A model generated the notes under the pieces. That model saw only the letters and a list, made by a program, of their open reading frames with translations. It made no database searches and was not told the DNA's origin. This document shows, one piece after another, positions 37,026-46,340 of a DNA stretch of 64,000 bases; positions within the stretch are counted from its first letter, which is position 1; every line of letters starts with the position of its first letter. The translations under genes were made by a program, and so were the position numbers. Origin of the DNA: Hyphomicrobiales bacterium. Lineage in GTDB: Bacteria; Pseudomonadota; Alphaproteobacteria; Rhizobiales; Rhizobiaceae. Location: NCBI GenBank assembly GCA_900471525.1, contig UCEZ01000013.1:277373-341372 (forward strand). The letters are read 5' to 3'.

Positions 37026-37985
37026 TCATTTGATGACCGGGATCTTGCTGCGGTCGATGGTGATGGCCACTGCGATGATGAGGACGGCGCCGAAAACGAC
37101 GTTCTCCGCGAAGATATTGACGCCGATGAAGGTCATGCCGATGCGCACGATCGAGATGATCAGCGCACCAACTGCCGTGCGCGCGACACCACCGAGGCCG
37201 CCCGTGATCGCTGTGCCACCGACTATGACAGCGGCGATCGCGGGGAGCAGCAGCTGGTTGGCAAGGCTCGGCGAGCCGCTTGAAAGCCTCGCCGCGAGGA
37301 TGACACCGGCAATCGCCGCCAGCGTGCCGGAAATGGCGAAGGCGATGATCTTGGTGCGATCCACATTGACACCTGCAGCAAGCGCCGCCGGTTCGCCTGC
37401 GCCAACCGCCAGACTGTAGCGGCCGAAGCGCGTGTAGCGCAGCACCAGGAAGCTGACGATGCCAACGATGGCCGCAAGAATGGCGACGACCGGCACACCG
37501 GCTACTGTGCCGTTGATCCATGTGGTGCTGAGACGCCCGCCCTCCTCGATGGTGATGGCCCGTCCCTGTGCGAACCAGAGCGCCATGCCGGCAACGACGC
37601 CGCCGGTCGCAAGGGTCGCAACGAAGGACGGTACGCGCAGACGAACATGGACGATGCCGCTGAGGATGCCGAAGATCAGCCCCGCGCCGATTGCCACCGG
37701 GAAGGCCAGTGCGCCGATAGAAGGCAGCAGTTGTGCGAGAATGACACTCGCCAGCGACGCCACGGCCTGGATCGAAAGGTCGATGCCGCCGATCAGGATG
37801 ACGAAGGTGACGCCGGTAGCAAGGATGAAGAGCACGGCGGTGTTGCCGAGCAGAAGCCCCAGCGTCTCCCCCGTCAGGAAGCCCGGTGAGCCGATCTCGA
37901 CGATGGCGATCAGCAGCACCAGAAGGGCCGGAGGAATAGCGCCCTGAACCCAGCCTGCCGCGAAAATATCGGATAGTTTCTTCAT
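37026..37985 (-). CDS. Sugar ABC transporter permease 2 (RbsC/RhaQ type)
   Basis: A 319-aa permease of the ribose/rhamnose class with eight or more hydrophobic segments and the signature LIGGIDLSIQAVASLASV near residue 65. The second family landmark VGGTAITGGLGG is in the C-terminal third. The start at 37985 gives MKKLSD; upstream codons overlap the ATPase gene. It is the last gene of the operon and one of two permeases served by one ATPase. Confidence 0.9.
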   Translation of the reverse strand: MKKLSDIFAAGWVQGAIPPALLVLLIAIVEIGSPGFLTGETLGLLLGNTAVLFILATGVTFVILIGGIDLSIQAVASLASVILAQLLPSIGALAFPVAIGAGLIFGILSGIVHVRLRVPSFVATLATGGVVAGMALWFAQGRAITIEEGGRLSTTWINGTVAGVPVVAILAAIVGIVSFLVLRYTRFGRYSLAVGAGEPAALAAGVNVDRTKIIAFAISGTLAAIAGVILAARLSSGSPSLANQLLLPAIAAVIVGGTAITGGLGGVARTAVGALIISIVRIGMTFIGVNIFAENVVFGAVLIIAVAITIDRSKIPVIK

Positions 37986-37995
37986 GGCCGTTTCC

Positions 37996-39498
37996 TCACA
38001 CCATTTCCCGGACAAGATCGACCTGATCCGGCTTGTTGCCGGCCGCAGCATCGAAACGCGCCGTCACCTCGCCGTCCTTCATCACGAGTACCCGGTGGGA
38101 AAGCCCGATGGTTTCCTCCAGCGTGTCGGACAGAAGTAGGATGGCTATGCCTTGTGCGGACAGATCGCGGACGAGTTCGTAGACCTCTTCCTTGGCACCG
38201 ACATCAAGCCCGCGCGTCGGATGATCGAGGATCAGCACACGGGAGCCTGCTGTCATCCAGCGGGCGAGAACCACCTTCTGCTGGTTGCCGCCCGAGAGCT
38301 TACGGCAGGCAATGTCCGGCCCCGGCGCCTTGATGTGCAGCTTGCGGATCCAATCTGTGGCCAGCTTTCGTTCCAGCCCATAGTCGATCCTGCCGTTTTT
38401 CATGACGCTGGAAAGATCGGCAAGCGTGATGTTTTCGGCGATCGACAGGAACATCACCAGTCCCTCGATTCGGCGTTCGCGCGGAACATAGCCGATGCTT
38501 TTGCGCACGGCCTGTTCCGGGGAGGTGAACCGCACAGCCTCGCCCCGGATTTTCAGGGAACCCTCCGTTTGCGGCAGGAAGCCGCCGAGCGTGCGAGTGA
38601 TCTCCTCGCGACCCGAGCCGACGACGCCGGCAATGCCGACGATCTCGCCGGCATGTATATTGAAATCGACCCCGCGGAAGGCGCCCTTGACCCCCAGACC
38701 GTTGGCTTCGAGGATGACCTCTGGCCTCGGCGCCATCTGGCGCGGCTCTTTGTAATACTCGGTGTGTAGACCACGGCCGACCATGATCTCGTGCAGCTCC
38801 GGTCCCGTAACCTGGTTTGCCTGATGCTCGGCGACGACCTCTCCGTCCTTCATCGTGTAGACGCGGTCGGAGATGCGCAGAACTTCGTCGAGGCGATGCG
38901 AAACGAAAACGAAGCTGGCACGCTTCTTCAGGGAGCGGATGCGCTCGAACAGCACATCGATATCCGATGCGGTCAGAACCGATGTCGGTTCGTCCAGCAG
39001 AATGACCAGGGGACGGGAGACGCTTTCTTCGAGCGTCAGCGCCTTGGCGAGTTCCACCATCTGACGGGCAGCAAAGGACAGTTCGGACGTGCGCGTGGTC
39101 ACATCGATATCGACACCGATCTTGCCCAGCTGGCGCCGGGCCGCTTCCCGCATGGCCTTCCAGTTGACGATGCCGAGCCGCGTGAACTGATGCTCCTGGC
39201 CAAGATAGATATTCTCGGCGACCGACATGTTGAGAAGCAGGGACTGCTCCTGAAATACCATGCCGATGCCGTGGACAGCGGCATCGCGCGTGCTGCGCAG
39301 CCTCAGCCGCTCGCCATCGAGCGTCATCGTGCCGGAGTCCGGCTGCAACGTACCGGCAAGCGTGCGCATCAGCGTCGATTTGCCGGCGCCGTTTTCCCCG
39401 ATCAGGCCGATGACCTCATTGGGGCGAATTTCGAGCGAAACATTCTTCAGCGCCTTGACGCCCATGAAGGATTTCGAGATTCCGTTGACTGACAACAT
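37996..39498 (-). CDS. Sugar ABC transporter ATPase, duplicated ABC domains (RbsA/MglA/RhaT type)
   Basis: A 500-aa protein with two ABC domains. The first has a full Walker A (GENGAGKS, about residues 35-42), a SFAARQM signature variant and LLDEPTSVLT. The second has a degenerate Walker A (GVVGSGREE) with an LSGGNQQKV signature and LDHPTRGLDVG, the usual asymmetry of RbsA-type ATPases. It lies between the two permease genes with gaps of 6 and 10 nt. Confidence 0.93.
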   Translation of the reverse strand: MLSVNGISKSFMGVKALKNVSLEIRPNEVIGLIGENGAGKSTLMRTLAGTLQPDSGTMTLDGERLRLRSTRDAAVHGIGMVFQEQSLLLNMSVAENIYLGQEHQFTRLGIVNWKAMREAARRQLGKIGVDIDVTTRTSELSFAARQMVELAKALTLEESVSRPLVILLDEPTSVLTASDIDVLFERIRSLKKRASFVFVSHRLDEVLRISDRVYTMKDGEVVAEHQANQVTGPELHEIMVGRGLHTEYYKEPRQMAPRPEVILEANGLGVKGAFRGVDFNIHAGEIVGIAGVVGSGREEITRTLGGFLPQTEGSLKIRGEAVRFTSPEQAVRKSIGYVPRERRIEGLVMFLSIAENITLADLSSVMKNGRIDYGLERKLATDWIRKLHIKAPGPDIACRKLSGGNQQKVVLARWMTAGSRVLILDHPTRGLDVGAKEEVYELVRDLSAQGIAILLLSDTLEETIGLSHRVLVMKDGEVTARFDAAAGNKPDQVDLVREMV

Positions 39499-39504
39499 GG
39501 CCGT

Positions 39505-40524
39505 TCACTTCACGATCTTGAGGCGGAGACGATCGAGCGACAGCGCAACGGCGGCAATGATCATCAGTCCCTGCACGGTTTGCTGAACGTAGGGCGAGAT
39601 CCCCAGCAGCACCATGCCGTTGGCAAGGACCGTGACGATCAGCACGCCGACCAGCGTATTGAGCACGCCGCCCTCCCCGCCGGTCAGCGCCGTGCCGCCG
39701 ACGACGACGGCCGTGACGGCTGCAAACAGGCGTCCATCGGCAATCACCGCATTCGACTGCCCGAGCTGCGCTGCGGCCAGAACGCCCGCAACGCCGAAGA
39801 AGAAGCCTGCAACACCGAAGGCGGTGATGCGGACGCGCTGGAGATTGACGCCGGACAGTTCTGCGACATCCTCGCCGCCGCCAATCGCCAGGATATGGCG
39901 GCCGAGACGCGTATGATATTGGATGACGATCGCCAACAGGAAGGCTGCGGCGGCAACCCAGACAGCAAGGGGAAGGCCGAGGAAGCGCTCAAGCGCCAAG
40001 GAGCGAATGGAATTATCCATCAGCCGGATGGCCGAACCGCCCAGCATGAACACCGAAATGCCGAGGCCGATAAACCATACGCCAAGCGTTGCCATGAAAG
40101 ACGGGATGCGCAGCACCGTCTGGATAATGCCGTTCAACACACCCATGGCGGTGCTTGCGGCGATCGCCGCGACGACAGCCAGCCAGCCGTAATCGTTGGC
40201 ATTGGCATCATTGGTCGCGAGCAGTACCAAAACCATGGCTGCGATGGAAAGGGCGCCTTCCACCGACAGGTCTATGCTGCCCATGAGGATGATGAACGTC
40301 ATGCCCATCGCGAGCGTCAAAGGCACCGCAGCCGAATTGGCGATGCGGATGAGATTGCGCAGTTCGATGAAATTCGGGTTTGCTATGGTGATCAGGATGC
40401 ACAGAACGACAAGCACTATCAGCGGAGCGAACGTGCGCAGGCGCCGCGCAGCCTCACCCCGAAAAAACCGCGCAAAAACAGCATCCATGGCTGATGTCCG
40501 CTCCAGATTGGTGACGGGCTTCAT
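39505..40524 (-). CDS. Sugar ABC transporter permease 1 (RbsC/RhaP type)
   Basis: A 339-aa multi-spanning permease. The family signature LMGSIDLSVEGALSIAAMV lies near residue 80 and VGGTALTGGEGG in the C-terminal third. The start is uncertain; ATG 40524 is used, with ATG 40485 also possible, and a much longer frame to 40743 would run through the upstream hairpin. It follows the receptor gene across the 40575-40603 hairpin. Confidence 0.88.
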   Translation of the reverse strand: MKPVTNLERTSAMDAVFARFFRGEAARRLRTFAPLIVLVVLCILITIANPNFIELRNLIRIANSAAVPLTLAMGMTFIILMGSIDLSVEGALSIAAMVLVLLATNDANANDYGWLAVVAAIAASTAMGVLNGIIQTVLRIPSFMATLGVWFIGLGISVFMLGGSAIRLMDNSIRSLALERFLGLPLAVWVAAAAFLLAIVIQYHTRLGRHILAIGGGEDVAELSGVNLQRVRITAFGVAGFFFGVAGVLAAAQLGQSNAVIADGRLFAAVTAVVVGGTALTGGEGGVLNTLVGVLIVTVLANGMVLLGISPYVQQTVQGLMIIAAVALSLDRLRLKIVK

Positions 40525-40574
40525 GGTTTCAGAATTGATCGTCAAAAGATATACTCCGCATCCGGGCTGAAGCA

Positions 40575-40603
40575 GCCGGCAGCGGAAAATTTCCGCTGCC
40601 GGC
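40575..40603 (-). terminator. Intercistronic hairpin after the sugar receptor gene
   Basis: A perfect 14-bp inverted repeat with a single-base centre: GCCGGCAGCGGAAA (40575-40588) and TTTCCGCTGCCGGC (40590-40603). It is in the gap between the receptor gene and permease 1. With no T-run it probably stabilises the receptor mRNA or terminates partially, like the hairpin at 23227-23253. Confidence 0.7.
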
Positions 40604-40648
40604 GATAGACCGCGGCATGGCCGCGCCGGGCATCTGGCAAGGCGACGC

Positions 40649-41731
40649 TTACGTTCTGATCTGGCCGGTGACGCGATCCCAAAGGTCGCTCCAGTCCAAA
40701 GCAGGCTGGGATTCGACATTGGTCTTGTAGTATTCCTCGACATTGTCCTTGGTGATCGAAACCACCTTGCCGTAAAATTCGCGGTGCTCCGGAGGCTCGG
40801 ACGTCGGGTCGAATTTCTTCGTCAGCGCGTTATAGCCGAGAGCCAGGCCGATGCCGCCCTGCCAGAACGGATCGGACGTGATCGTGCAGGCGAATTCCCC
40901 GGTGCGAACCGCATCCACGGCTGCCTTGATACCGTCGATGCCGACGACCGGAACCTTGCCGGCAAGTCCCTCTGCGCGCAGTGCTTCCAGAGCGCCCGTG
41001 CCCATATCGTCGTTGGCAGCCCAGATGCCCTTGATTTCATCGCCGAAGCGCGTCAGCAGGTTGCTGGTCAGATCAAAGGCTTCCGTCGATTTCCAGTTGG
41101 CGACCTGGAAGTCCAGAAGCTTGATATTGCTGTTCTCCGCCAACGCCGCTTCAAGACCCTTCTTCCGCTCGATTGCCGCCGTGTTGGAAATCTGGCCGCC
41201 CAGCGCGATAATGCCGCCGGAGCCACCAATCGTCTTGAAGAGGATTTCGGCGATCTGCTTGCCGCTGGAAATCCCGTCGAACTCGATATGCGAGACATAG
41301 TTCGGATTGAAATCCTTGGGATGCAAGTCCGCCGGCTTGTTCCACTGGGTGACGACATAAGCGCCTGCCGCCTTGCAGGCCTCGACGATCGGGCGCGCAT
41401 CCGGCGTATCGTTCGGGTCGGAGTTCAGGACCATGTTGCCACCGGTCTTGGCCAGCATCGCCTTGATGTCTGCAATACCCTTTTCGCTGTTTCCTTCGGA
41501 AACGAGCGTGACGTGTTCCAGACCCACCAATTTGGCGTAGGCTTCTGCGCCCGTCTTCCAGACCGCATGGTAGGGGTTCGACAACGACCGGATCGAAGTC
41601 ACCAATGTTGGAGCGCCCTGCGCGAACAGGCGTTTCGGCATGGCCGAAACAGCAAGACCGGTCGCGGCGCCGATCATCAGCGTGCGGCGATTGATCTCGC
41701 CGAAGTTCATCAAAGTCTTTCCATCTTTCAT
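40649..41731 (-). CDS. Sugar ABC transporter substrate-binding protein (RbsB/RhaS type)
   Basis: A 360-aa periplasmic receptor of the Peripla_BP_4 family. The N-terminus has NRRTLMIGAATGLAVSA, a twin-arginine-like signal with cleavage after about residue 38. The ATG at 41731 follows GGGAGG. With one ATPase and two permeases the set resembles the RhaSTPQ rhamnose importer of rhizobia, and this fits the deoxysugar genes around it. Transcription starts in the divergent region holding operator copy 4. Confidence 0.9.
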   Translation of the reverse strand: MKDGKTLMNFGEINRRTLMIGAATGLAVSAMPKRLFAQGAPTLVTSIRSLSNPYHAVWKTGAEAYAKLVGLEHVTLVSEGNSEKGIADIKAMLAKTGGNMVLNSDPNDTPDARPIVEACKAAGAYVVTQWNKPADLHPKDFNPNYVSHIEFDGISSGKQIAEILFKTIGGSGGIIALGGQISNTAAIERKKGLEAALAENSNIKLLDFQVANWKSTEAFDLTSNLLTRFGDEIKGIWAANDDMGTGALEALRAEGLAGKVPVVGIDGIKAAVDAVRTGEFACTITSDPFWQGGIGLALGYNALTKKFDPTSEPPEHREFYGKVVSITKDNVEEYYKTNVESQPALDWSDLWDRVTGQIRT

Positions 41732-41823
41732 TCTCAATCCTCCCGTTGAAATTCCAAGGCTGCGGTTCGGCAACCTTGCGCGGATGCTGGAACAGGTCAG
41801 AAAGCTTGTCGCGTCCTCCTAAA

Positions 41824-41836
41824 TTTGTACGACAAC
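41824..41836. promoter_or_regulatory. GntR/FCD-type operator, copy 4 on the map
   Basis: TTTGTACGACAAC, 12 of 13 identical to the perfect palindrome (TTGTACGACAA core at 41825-41835). It sits 93 bp upstream of the sugar receptor gene (minus) and 120 bp upstream of the GMC oxidoreductase gene (plus). Confidence 0.7.
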
Positions 41837-41956
41837 CCTTCAACACGATAACCATACCCTTTCTCTTGACGCCGCACAAGGGACTTGAGATGGTGCGCGC
41901 CGAAGAGATGCAAAGCCGATGAAATACCGGCAGAAAATCTCAAGCGGAGGACTGAA

Positions 41957-43546
41957 ATGCCCGATTATATCATCATCGGCGGAGGCTCTGCGGGATGTGT
42001 TCTCGCAGCGCGATTGTCCGAAGATCCTGCCGTCACCGTCACTCTGCTCGAAGCGGGACCGCGCGATACGAATTTCTATATTCATCTGCCGGTCGGGTTC
42101 TTCAAGATGACCGCAGGGCCGCTGATCTGGGGTTACGAGACAGCCCCCGGCCGTGAGATCGGCGGGCGCAGGATGGTTTATCCGCAGGCACGCGTGCTGG
42201 GTGGGGGCAGTTCCATCAATGCACAGGTCTTCACCCGCGGGTGCCCCGAAGATTACGACACCTGGGCTAATGACGAGGGTTGCGACGGCTGGTCCTACAA
42301 GGATGTGCTGCCCTATTTCCGTCGCTCGGAAGGCAACGACTCGCTCGGCGGCCCGCATCACGGCACCGAAGGCCCACTCGGCGTTACCTCGACAACGCCG
42401 CATCCACTGACCCGTGTTTTCGTGCGCGCGGCCCAGGAAGCGGGGCTTCCCTACAATGGCGATTTCAACGGCGGCAACCAGCAGGGCACCGGCTTTTATC
42501 AGGCAACCACGAAAAATGGCAAGCGCAGCAGTACGGCCACCGGCTATCTGAAACCGGCGCTTGCACGTAAAAACCTGACCCTGTGCACGGGTGTCATGGT
42601 CAATCGCATCGTCATCGAGAATGGCCGGGCCGTGGGCGTCGAAGTTGTCGAGAGCGGACGGCCCGTGACCATCCGGGCGGAACGCGAGGTGATCGTCACG
42701 TCCGGCGCGATCGGTTCGCCAAAACTGCTGATGCTATCGGGCATCGGCCCGTCCGACCATCTGCGGTCCGTCGGTATCGACACGCTGCACGATTTGACCG
42801 GGGTCGGCCAAAACCTGCAGGACCACATGGATGTCGATGTTCTCGCCGAACTGTCCGGTTCCTACGGTATCGATCGCTACAAGCGGCTGCACTGGCAGGC
42901 GATGGCGGGGCTTGAATACATGCTGTTCGGCAAGGGTCCGGTGGCTTCCAACATCGTCGAAGCCGGAGCCTTCTGGTGGGGCGACAGGGCGGAAAAAACA
43001 CCCGATATCCAGTTTCATTTTCTACCCGGCGCGGGTGTCGAGGAAGGCATTGGTTCGGTACCGGGCGGCAATGGCTGCACTCTCAACTCCTATCCCGTGC
43101 GCCCGCGCTCGCGGGGCAGCGTGACGCTACGGACCGCGAACGCCACGGACGCTCCGATCATCGATCCCAATCCCTATGCCGAGCCCTACGATCTCGAACG
43201 CGCCGCCGATGGCATCCTGATTAGCCGGGATATCCTGGCCCAAGCCGCCTTCAAGCCCTTCATAAAGCGCGAACACCTTCCCGGCGCCCAGGTCAGCACC
43301 CGCCAGCAAGCGATGACCTTTGCCCGCGAGCACGGCCGCTCGGCCTACCATCCCGTCGGAACCTGCCGTATGGGCGCGGCCGATAATGCCGATGCCGTGG
43401 TTGATCCACACCTGCGCGTGCGTGGCATCGAGGGGCTGCGCGTCTGTGATAGTTCCGTCATGCCGCGCCTGATCTCCTCCAATACCAATGCGGCAACGAT
43501 CATGATCGCCGAAAAGGCGGCCGATCTCATTCGCGCCGGAAACTAA
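41957..43546 (+). CDS. GMC-family FAD oxidoreductase (choline/alcohol dehydrogenase type)
   Basis: A 529-aa GMC flavoprotein. The FAD motif GGGSAG is at about 8-13, the GMC signature 1 around RVLGGGSSINAQVFTRG near 80-96, signature 2 (SGAIGSPKLLMLSGIGP) near residue 260, and the active-site histidine H465 in YHPVGTCRMG with the partner residue in the C-terminal SNTNAAT. It oxidises a primary alcohol or a sugar hydroxyl and probably reports to a quinone or cytochrome. GGAGGA precedes the ATG. It is followed 19 nt later by a glycerate 2-kinase gene, so the product may be a sugar acid processed towards glycerate. Confidence 0.9.
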   Translation: MPDYIIIGGGSAGCVLAARLSEDPAVTVTLLEAGPRDTNFYIHLPVGFFKMTAGPLIWGYETAPGREIGGRRMVYPQARVLGGGSSINAQVFTRGCPEDYDTWANDEGCDGWSYKDVLPYFRRSEGNDSLGGPHHGTEGPLGVTSTTPHPLTRVFVRAAQEAGLPYNGDFNGGNQQGTGFYQATTKNGKRSSTATGYLKPALARKNLTLCTGVMVNRIVIENGRAVGVEVVESGRPVTIRAEREVIVTSGAIGSPKLLMLSGIGPSDHLRSVGIDTLHDLTGVGQNLQDHMDVDVLAELSGSYGIDRYKRLHWQAMAGLEYMLFGKGPVASNIVEAGAFWWGDRAEKTPDIQFHFLPGAGVEEGIGSVPGGNGCTLNSYPVRPRSRGSVTLRTANATDAPIIDPNPYAEPYDLERAADGILISRDILAQAAFKPFIKREHLPGAQVSTRQQAMTFAREHGRSAYHPVGTCRMGAADNADAVVDPHLRVRGIEGLRVCDSSVMPRLISSNTNAATIMIAEKAADLIRAGN

Positions 43547-43565
43547 GCTGAGGAACGGGATTTCC

Positions 43566-44831
43566 ATGCAAGCTTTCGATCCACGCACCTTCCTGCGATC
43601 GACCTTCGATGCCGCGGTCAGGGCCGCTGACCCCCTCCACGGCATTCAGCAATACCTGCCCGACAGGCCGAAGGGGCGAACGATCGTCGTGGGTGCAGGT
43701 AAGGCATCGGCGCAGATGGCGGCGGCGCTCGAAACGCTCTGGGACGGGCCAATGGAGGGCGTTGTCGTGACCCGTTACGGTTTCGGGGCACCCTGCAAGC
43801 ACATCGAGATTATCGAGGCATCCCATCCCGTTCCCGACGAAGCCGGGCTCATCGCCTCACGCCGCCTGCTTCAAACCGTTGAAGGGCTCACGGCGGACGA
43901 TCTGGTCATTGCTCTCATCTCCGGTGGTGGCTCCGCCCTTCTCCCCTCTCCGGCGCCGGGTCTGACGCTTGCCGATGAAATAGCGGTCAACGAGGCGCTT
44001 CTGGCGTCCGGCGCGCCGATCTCGGCGATGAACACCGTTCGCAAGCACATTTCCACCATCAAGGGCGGTCGCCTTGCGGCTGCGGCCTATCCGGCCCGGG
44101 TCGTCTCCTTCATCGTCTCAGACATCCCGGGCGACAATCCGGCACTCGTCGCATCCGGGCCGACCGTGGCTGACGCCGGGAGCAGGGAGGATGCCCTCGA
44201 TCTGATCGGCGCCTATCGAATGAACCTCCCTGAAGCCGTCATGGTTCACCTCAAATCGCCGGCTGCTGACGGACTGGAGCCCCGTGATTCACGGTTTGCG
44301 CGCAATCAAGCCCATGTCGTTGCATCCGCTGCGGTCTCGCTAGAAGCCGCTGCTGAAGAAGCGCGCAGGCAGGGTATCGAAGCCGTGATCCTTTCGGATT
44401 CGATCGAGGGAGAGTACCGCGATGTGGCAAGCGTGCACGCAGCCATCGCTCGCGAAATCGCAACACGCGACAGACCTTTCGCCAAACCTGTGCTGCTGCT
44501 TTCCGGTGGCGAAACGACCGTAACGCTCCGCGCAAAGGGCAAGGGCGGCCGCAACAGCGAGTTCCTGCTCTCCTTCGCGCTCGGCATCAGCGGCATTGCC
44601 GGCATCCATGCCATCGCCGCAGATACCGATGGCATCGACGGCTCCGAGGACAATGCCGGCGCTTTTGCCGATGGGCAGACCGTTGAACGCATGCGGAAGG
44701 CGGGAGTGGATGCCAAATCGGCGCTGATACAAAACAACGCCTGGACGGCGTTTCACTCCATCGATGACCTGTTTATCACCGGCCCGACCGGGACCAACGT
44801 GAATGATTTTCGGGCCATTCTGGTTCGATAG
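43566..44831 (+). CDS. Glycerate 2-kinase / hydroxypyruvate reductase (MOFRL, TtuD/GckA type)
   Basis: A 421-aa protein with the N-terminal DUF4147 domain (VVGAGKASAQMA near 40, LISGGGSALL near 115, RKHISTIKGGRLA near 160) and the C-terminal MOFRL domain ending in FITGPTGTNVND. Proteins of this family phosphorylate D-glycerate at C2; some were named hydroxypyruvate reductase (TtuD). This provides the last step that brings glycerate into glycolysis. It is cotranscribed with the GMC oxidoreductase. Confidence 0.9.
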   Translation: MQAFDPRTFLRSTFDAAVRAADPLHGIQQYLPDRPKGRTIVVGAGKASAQMAAALETLWDGPMEGVVVTRYGFGAPCKHIEIIEASHPVPDEAGLIASRRLLQTVEGLTADDLVIALISGGGSALLPSPAPGLTLADEIAVNEALLASGAPISAMNTVRKHISTIKGGRLAAAAYPARVVSFIVSDIPGDNPALVASGPTVADAGSREDALDLIGAYRMNLPEAVMVHLKSPAADGLEPRDSRFARNQAHVVASAAVSLEAAAEEARRQGIEAVILSDSIEGEYRDVASVHAAIAREIATRDRPFAKPVLLLSGGETTVTLRAKGKGGRNSEFLLSFALGISGIAGIHAIAADTDGIDGSEDNAGAFADGQTVERMRKAGVDAKSALIQNNAWTAFHSIDDLFITGPTGTNVNDFRAILVR

Positions 44832-45168
44832 TCCGAGTCCAGGGTGTAGGCAATATCGCGATGATATCGTCGGGTGAGACTGCGGAGGGCGACATCACCA
44901 GATTAGCTCGTGATACTCCTTATCGTTGTCCCGATTGCCAGCTAACGTGATCGCCCGTGCGGTTTGGGTTTATTTCCGGTTTCCTTTGAACTTGCGTACA
45001 AACATGTTCTTATGTCGCTCGCCTTCACACCAACTGAACGAATGCGCTACGCCCATTTCCAGCCGGAGCGCGCGAACTTTACGATGCCGTCGGCCGCGGC
45101 GAGTATAGACTTTCGGTGGAAATGGGTGAACAATTATCCACTAAACACATCAATTAAAGGGGGATTTT
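44832..45168. other. Intergenic region before the ATP-grasp gene
   Basis: About 340 bp with no gene. A short inverted repeat ATATC/GATAT lies at 44853-44867. The 3' half becomes AT-rich and leads into a strong AAAGGGGG ribosome binding site at about 45156-45163. TTTGTACGCAAG read on the minus strand at 44991-45002 resembles a broken GntR half site. No terminator is clear. Confidence 0.35.
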
Positions 45169-46338
45169 TTGAATTTCATTTTTTTCTCGCCGCACTTCCC
45201 CGCTTACAGTACGGAGTTCTGCCACCATCTGAACCGGAACGGCGTGCGCGTCCTCGGCATTGGCGATGCGCCCTACGACGATCTACCAGGCAAGCTGCAA
45301 TCATCCCTGACCGAATACTACCGTATCGCCGACATGGAAAACGACGACGAAGTCATTCGCGCCGTCGGTTACTTCATTCATCGCTATGGCAAGATCGACC
45401 GCTTCGAATCCCTGAACGAGCACTGGCTGGAACTCGAGGCGAGGATTCGCACCGATTTCAACATCTATGGAACCAAGCTGGATTTCATCGACAATTTGAA
45501 ACAGAAATCGCGGATGAAGGACTATTTCGAGCGAAGCGGCGTGGCCACGGTCGCCCATTTGAAAACCTCCGACAAGGCCAGTGCTCTCGATTTCATCGAA
45601 AAGGTTGGATTTCCCATCGTTGCCAAGCCGGATCTCGGCTCTGGCGCCAGCATGACCTATAAAATTTCCACGGCTCGGGAATTCGACAGTTTCTTCAGCA
45701 ACAAGCCGTCGGACATATCCTTCATTCTGGAAGAGTACGTGGACGGCATCATCCTTACCTATGACGGTCTGATCGATCGCTATGGGCATGTGGTGTTTGC
45801 CACCAGCCACCGTTTCGAGCAGAGCATCATGGAAGTGGTGAACACCGACTCCCATCTCTATTATTTCTGCCTTCCGGCGATCGATCCAGAAATAGAGGAG
45901 GCCGGTCGCAATATCCTGAAAGCATTGGATATTCGAGAGCGGTTCTTTCATATCGAACTTTTCCAACGCAATCGCGACAAGAGAATCATCGCCCTGGAAA
46001 TCAACATGCGTCCGCCGGGAGCATGGATGACGGACGCCATCAATTTCACCCACGATATGGATGTCTATCGCGAGTGGGCCGGCATGGTTGCGCATAACCG
46101 CGTCGGCGGGCCGTTCCCCGGTAAATATTTCACCGGCTATGCCAGCCGGAAGCACCGTCTGGACTACAAATACACCCATCACGAGATTGTCGGAAAATGG
46201 CATGCGGAGTTGGTCAAATATCAGGAGGTTGAAACAGTGTTCCGACGTGCTATGGGTGATTTCGCCTATCAGTTCCGCTCGGAAAACCTCGATGAGGTGC
46301 GGGAGATCGTGGCGTTCATTCAGGAAATCAAAGTCTGA
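45169..46338 (+). CDS. ATP-grasp carboxylate-amine/thiol ligase
   Basis: A 389-aa ATP-grasp enzyme of unknown substrate. The nucleotide-binding lysine strand VAKPDLGSGAS lies near residues 147-157, the adenine-contact EEYVDG near 190, and the magnesium-binding ALEINMRPPG near 275. The N-terminal pre-ATP-grasp part is Rossmann-like. It starts at TTG 45169 with an excellent AAAGGGGG Shine-Dalgarno; no ATG nearby keeps the conserved start. Two bases separate it from the esterase gene, so they work as a pair. ATP-grasp ligases of this kind make peptide, amide or ester bonds on carboxylates. Confidence 0.85.
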   Translation: MNFIFFSPHFPAYSTEFCHHLNRNGVRVLGIGDAPYDDLPGKLQSSLTEYYRIADMENDDEVIRAVGYFIHRYGKIDRFESLNEHWLELEARIRTDFNIYGTKLDFIDNLKQKSRMKDYFERSGVATVAHLKTSDKASALDFIEKVGFPIVAKPDLGSGASMTYKISTAREFDSFFSNKPSDISFILEEYVDGIILTYDGLIDRYGHVVFATSHRFEQSIMEVVNTDSHLYYFCLPAIDPEIEEAGRNILKALDIRERFFHIELFQRNRDKRIIALEINMRPPGAWMTDAINFTHDMDVYREWAGMVAHNRVGGPFPGKYFTGYASRKHRLDYKYTHHEIVGKWHAELVKYQEVETVFRRAMGDFAYQFRSENLDEVREIVAFIQEIKV

Positions 46339-46340
46339 CG

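Noticed and set aside
36370..37521. Minus-strand frame of 383 codons across the glyoxalase gene
   Set aside because: It overlaps the glyoxalase gene, the terminator and permease 2 in another frame; its composition is that of a shadow.
44991..45002. Fifth GntR operator (TTTGTACGCAAG on the minus strand)
   Set aside because: One arm is broken and the spacing is wrong compared with the four good copies.
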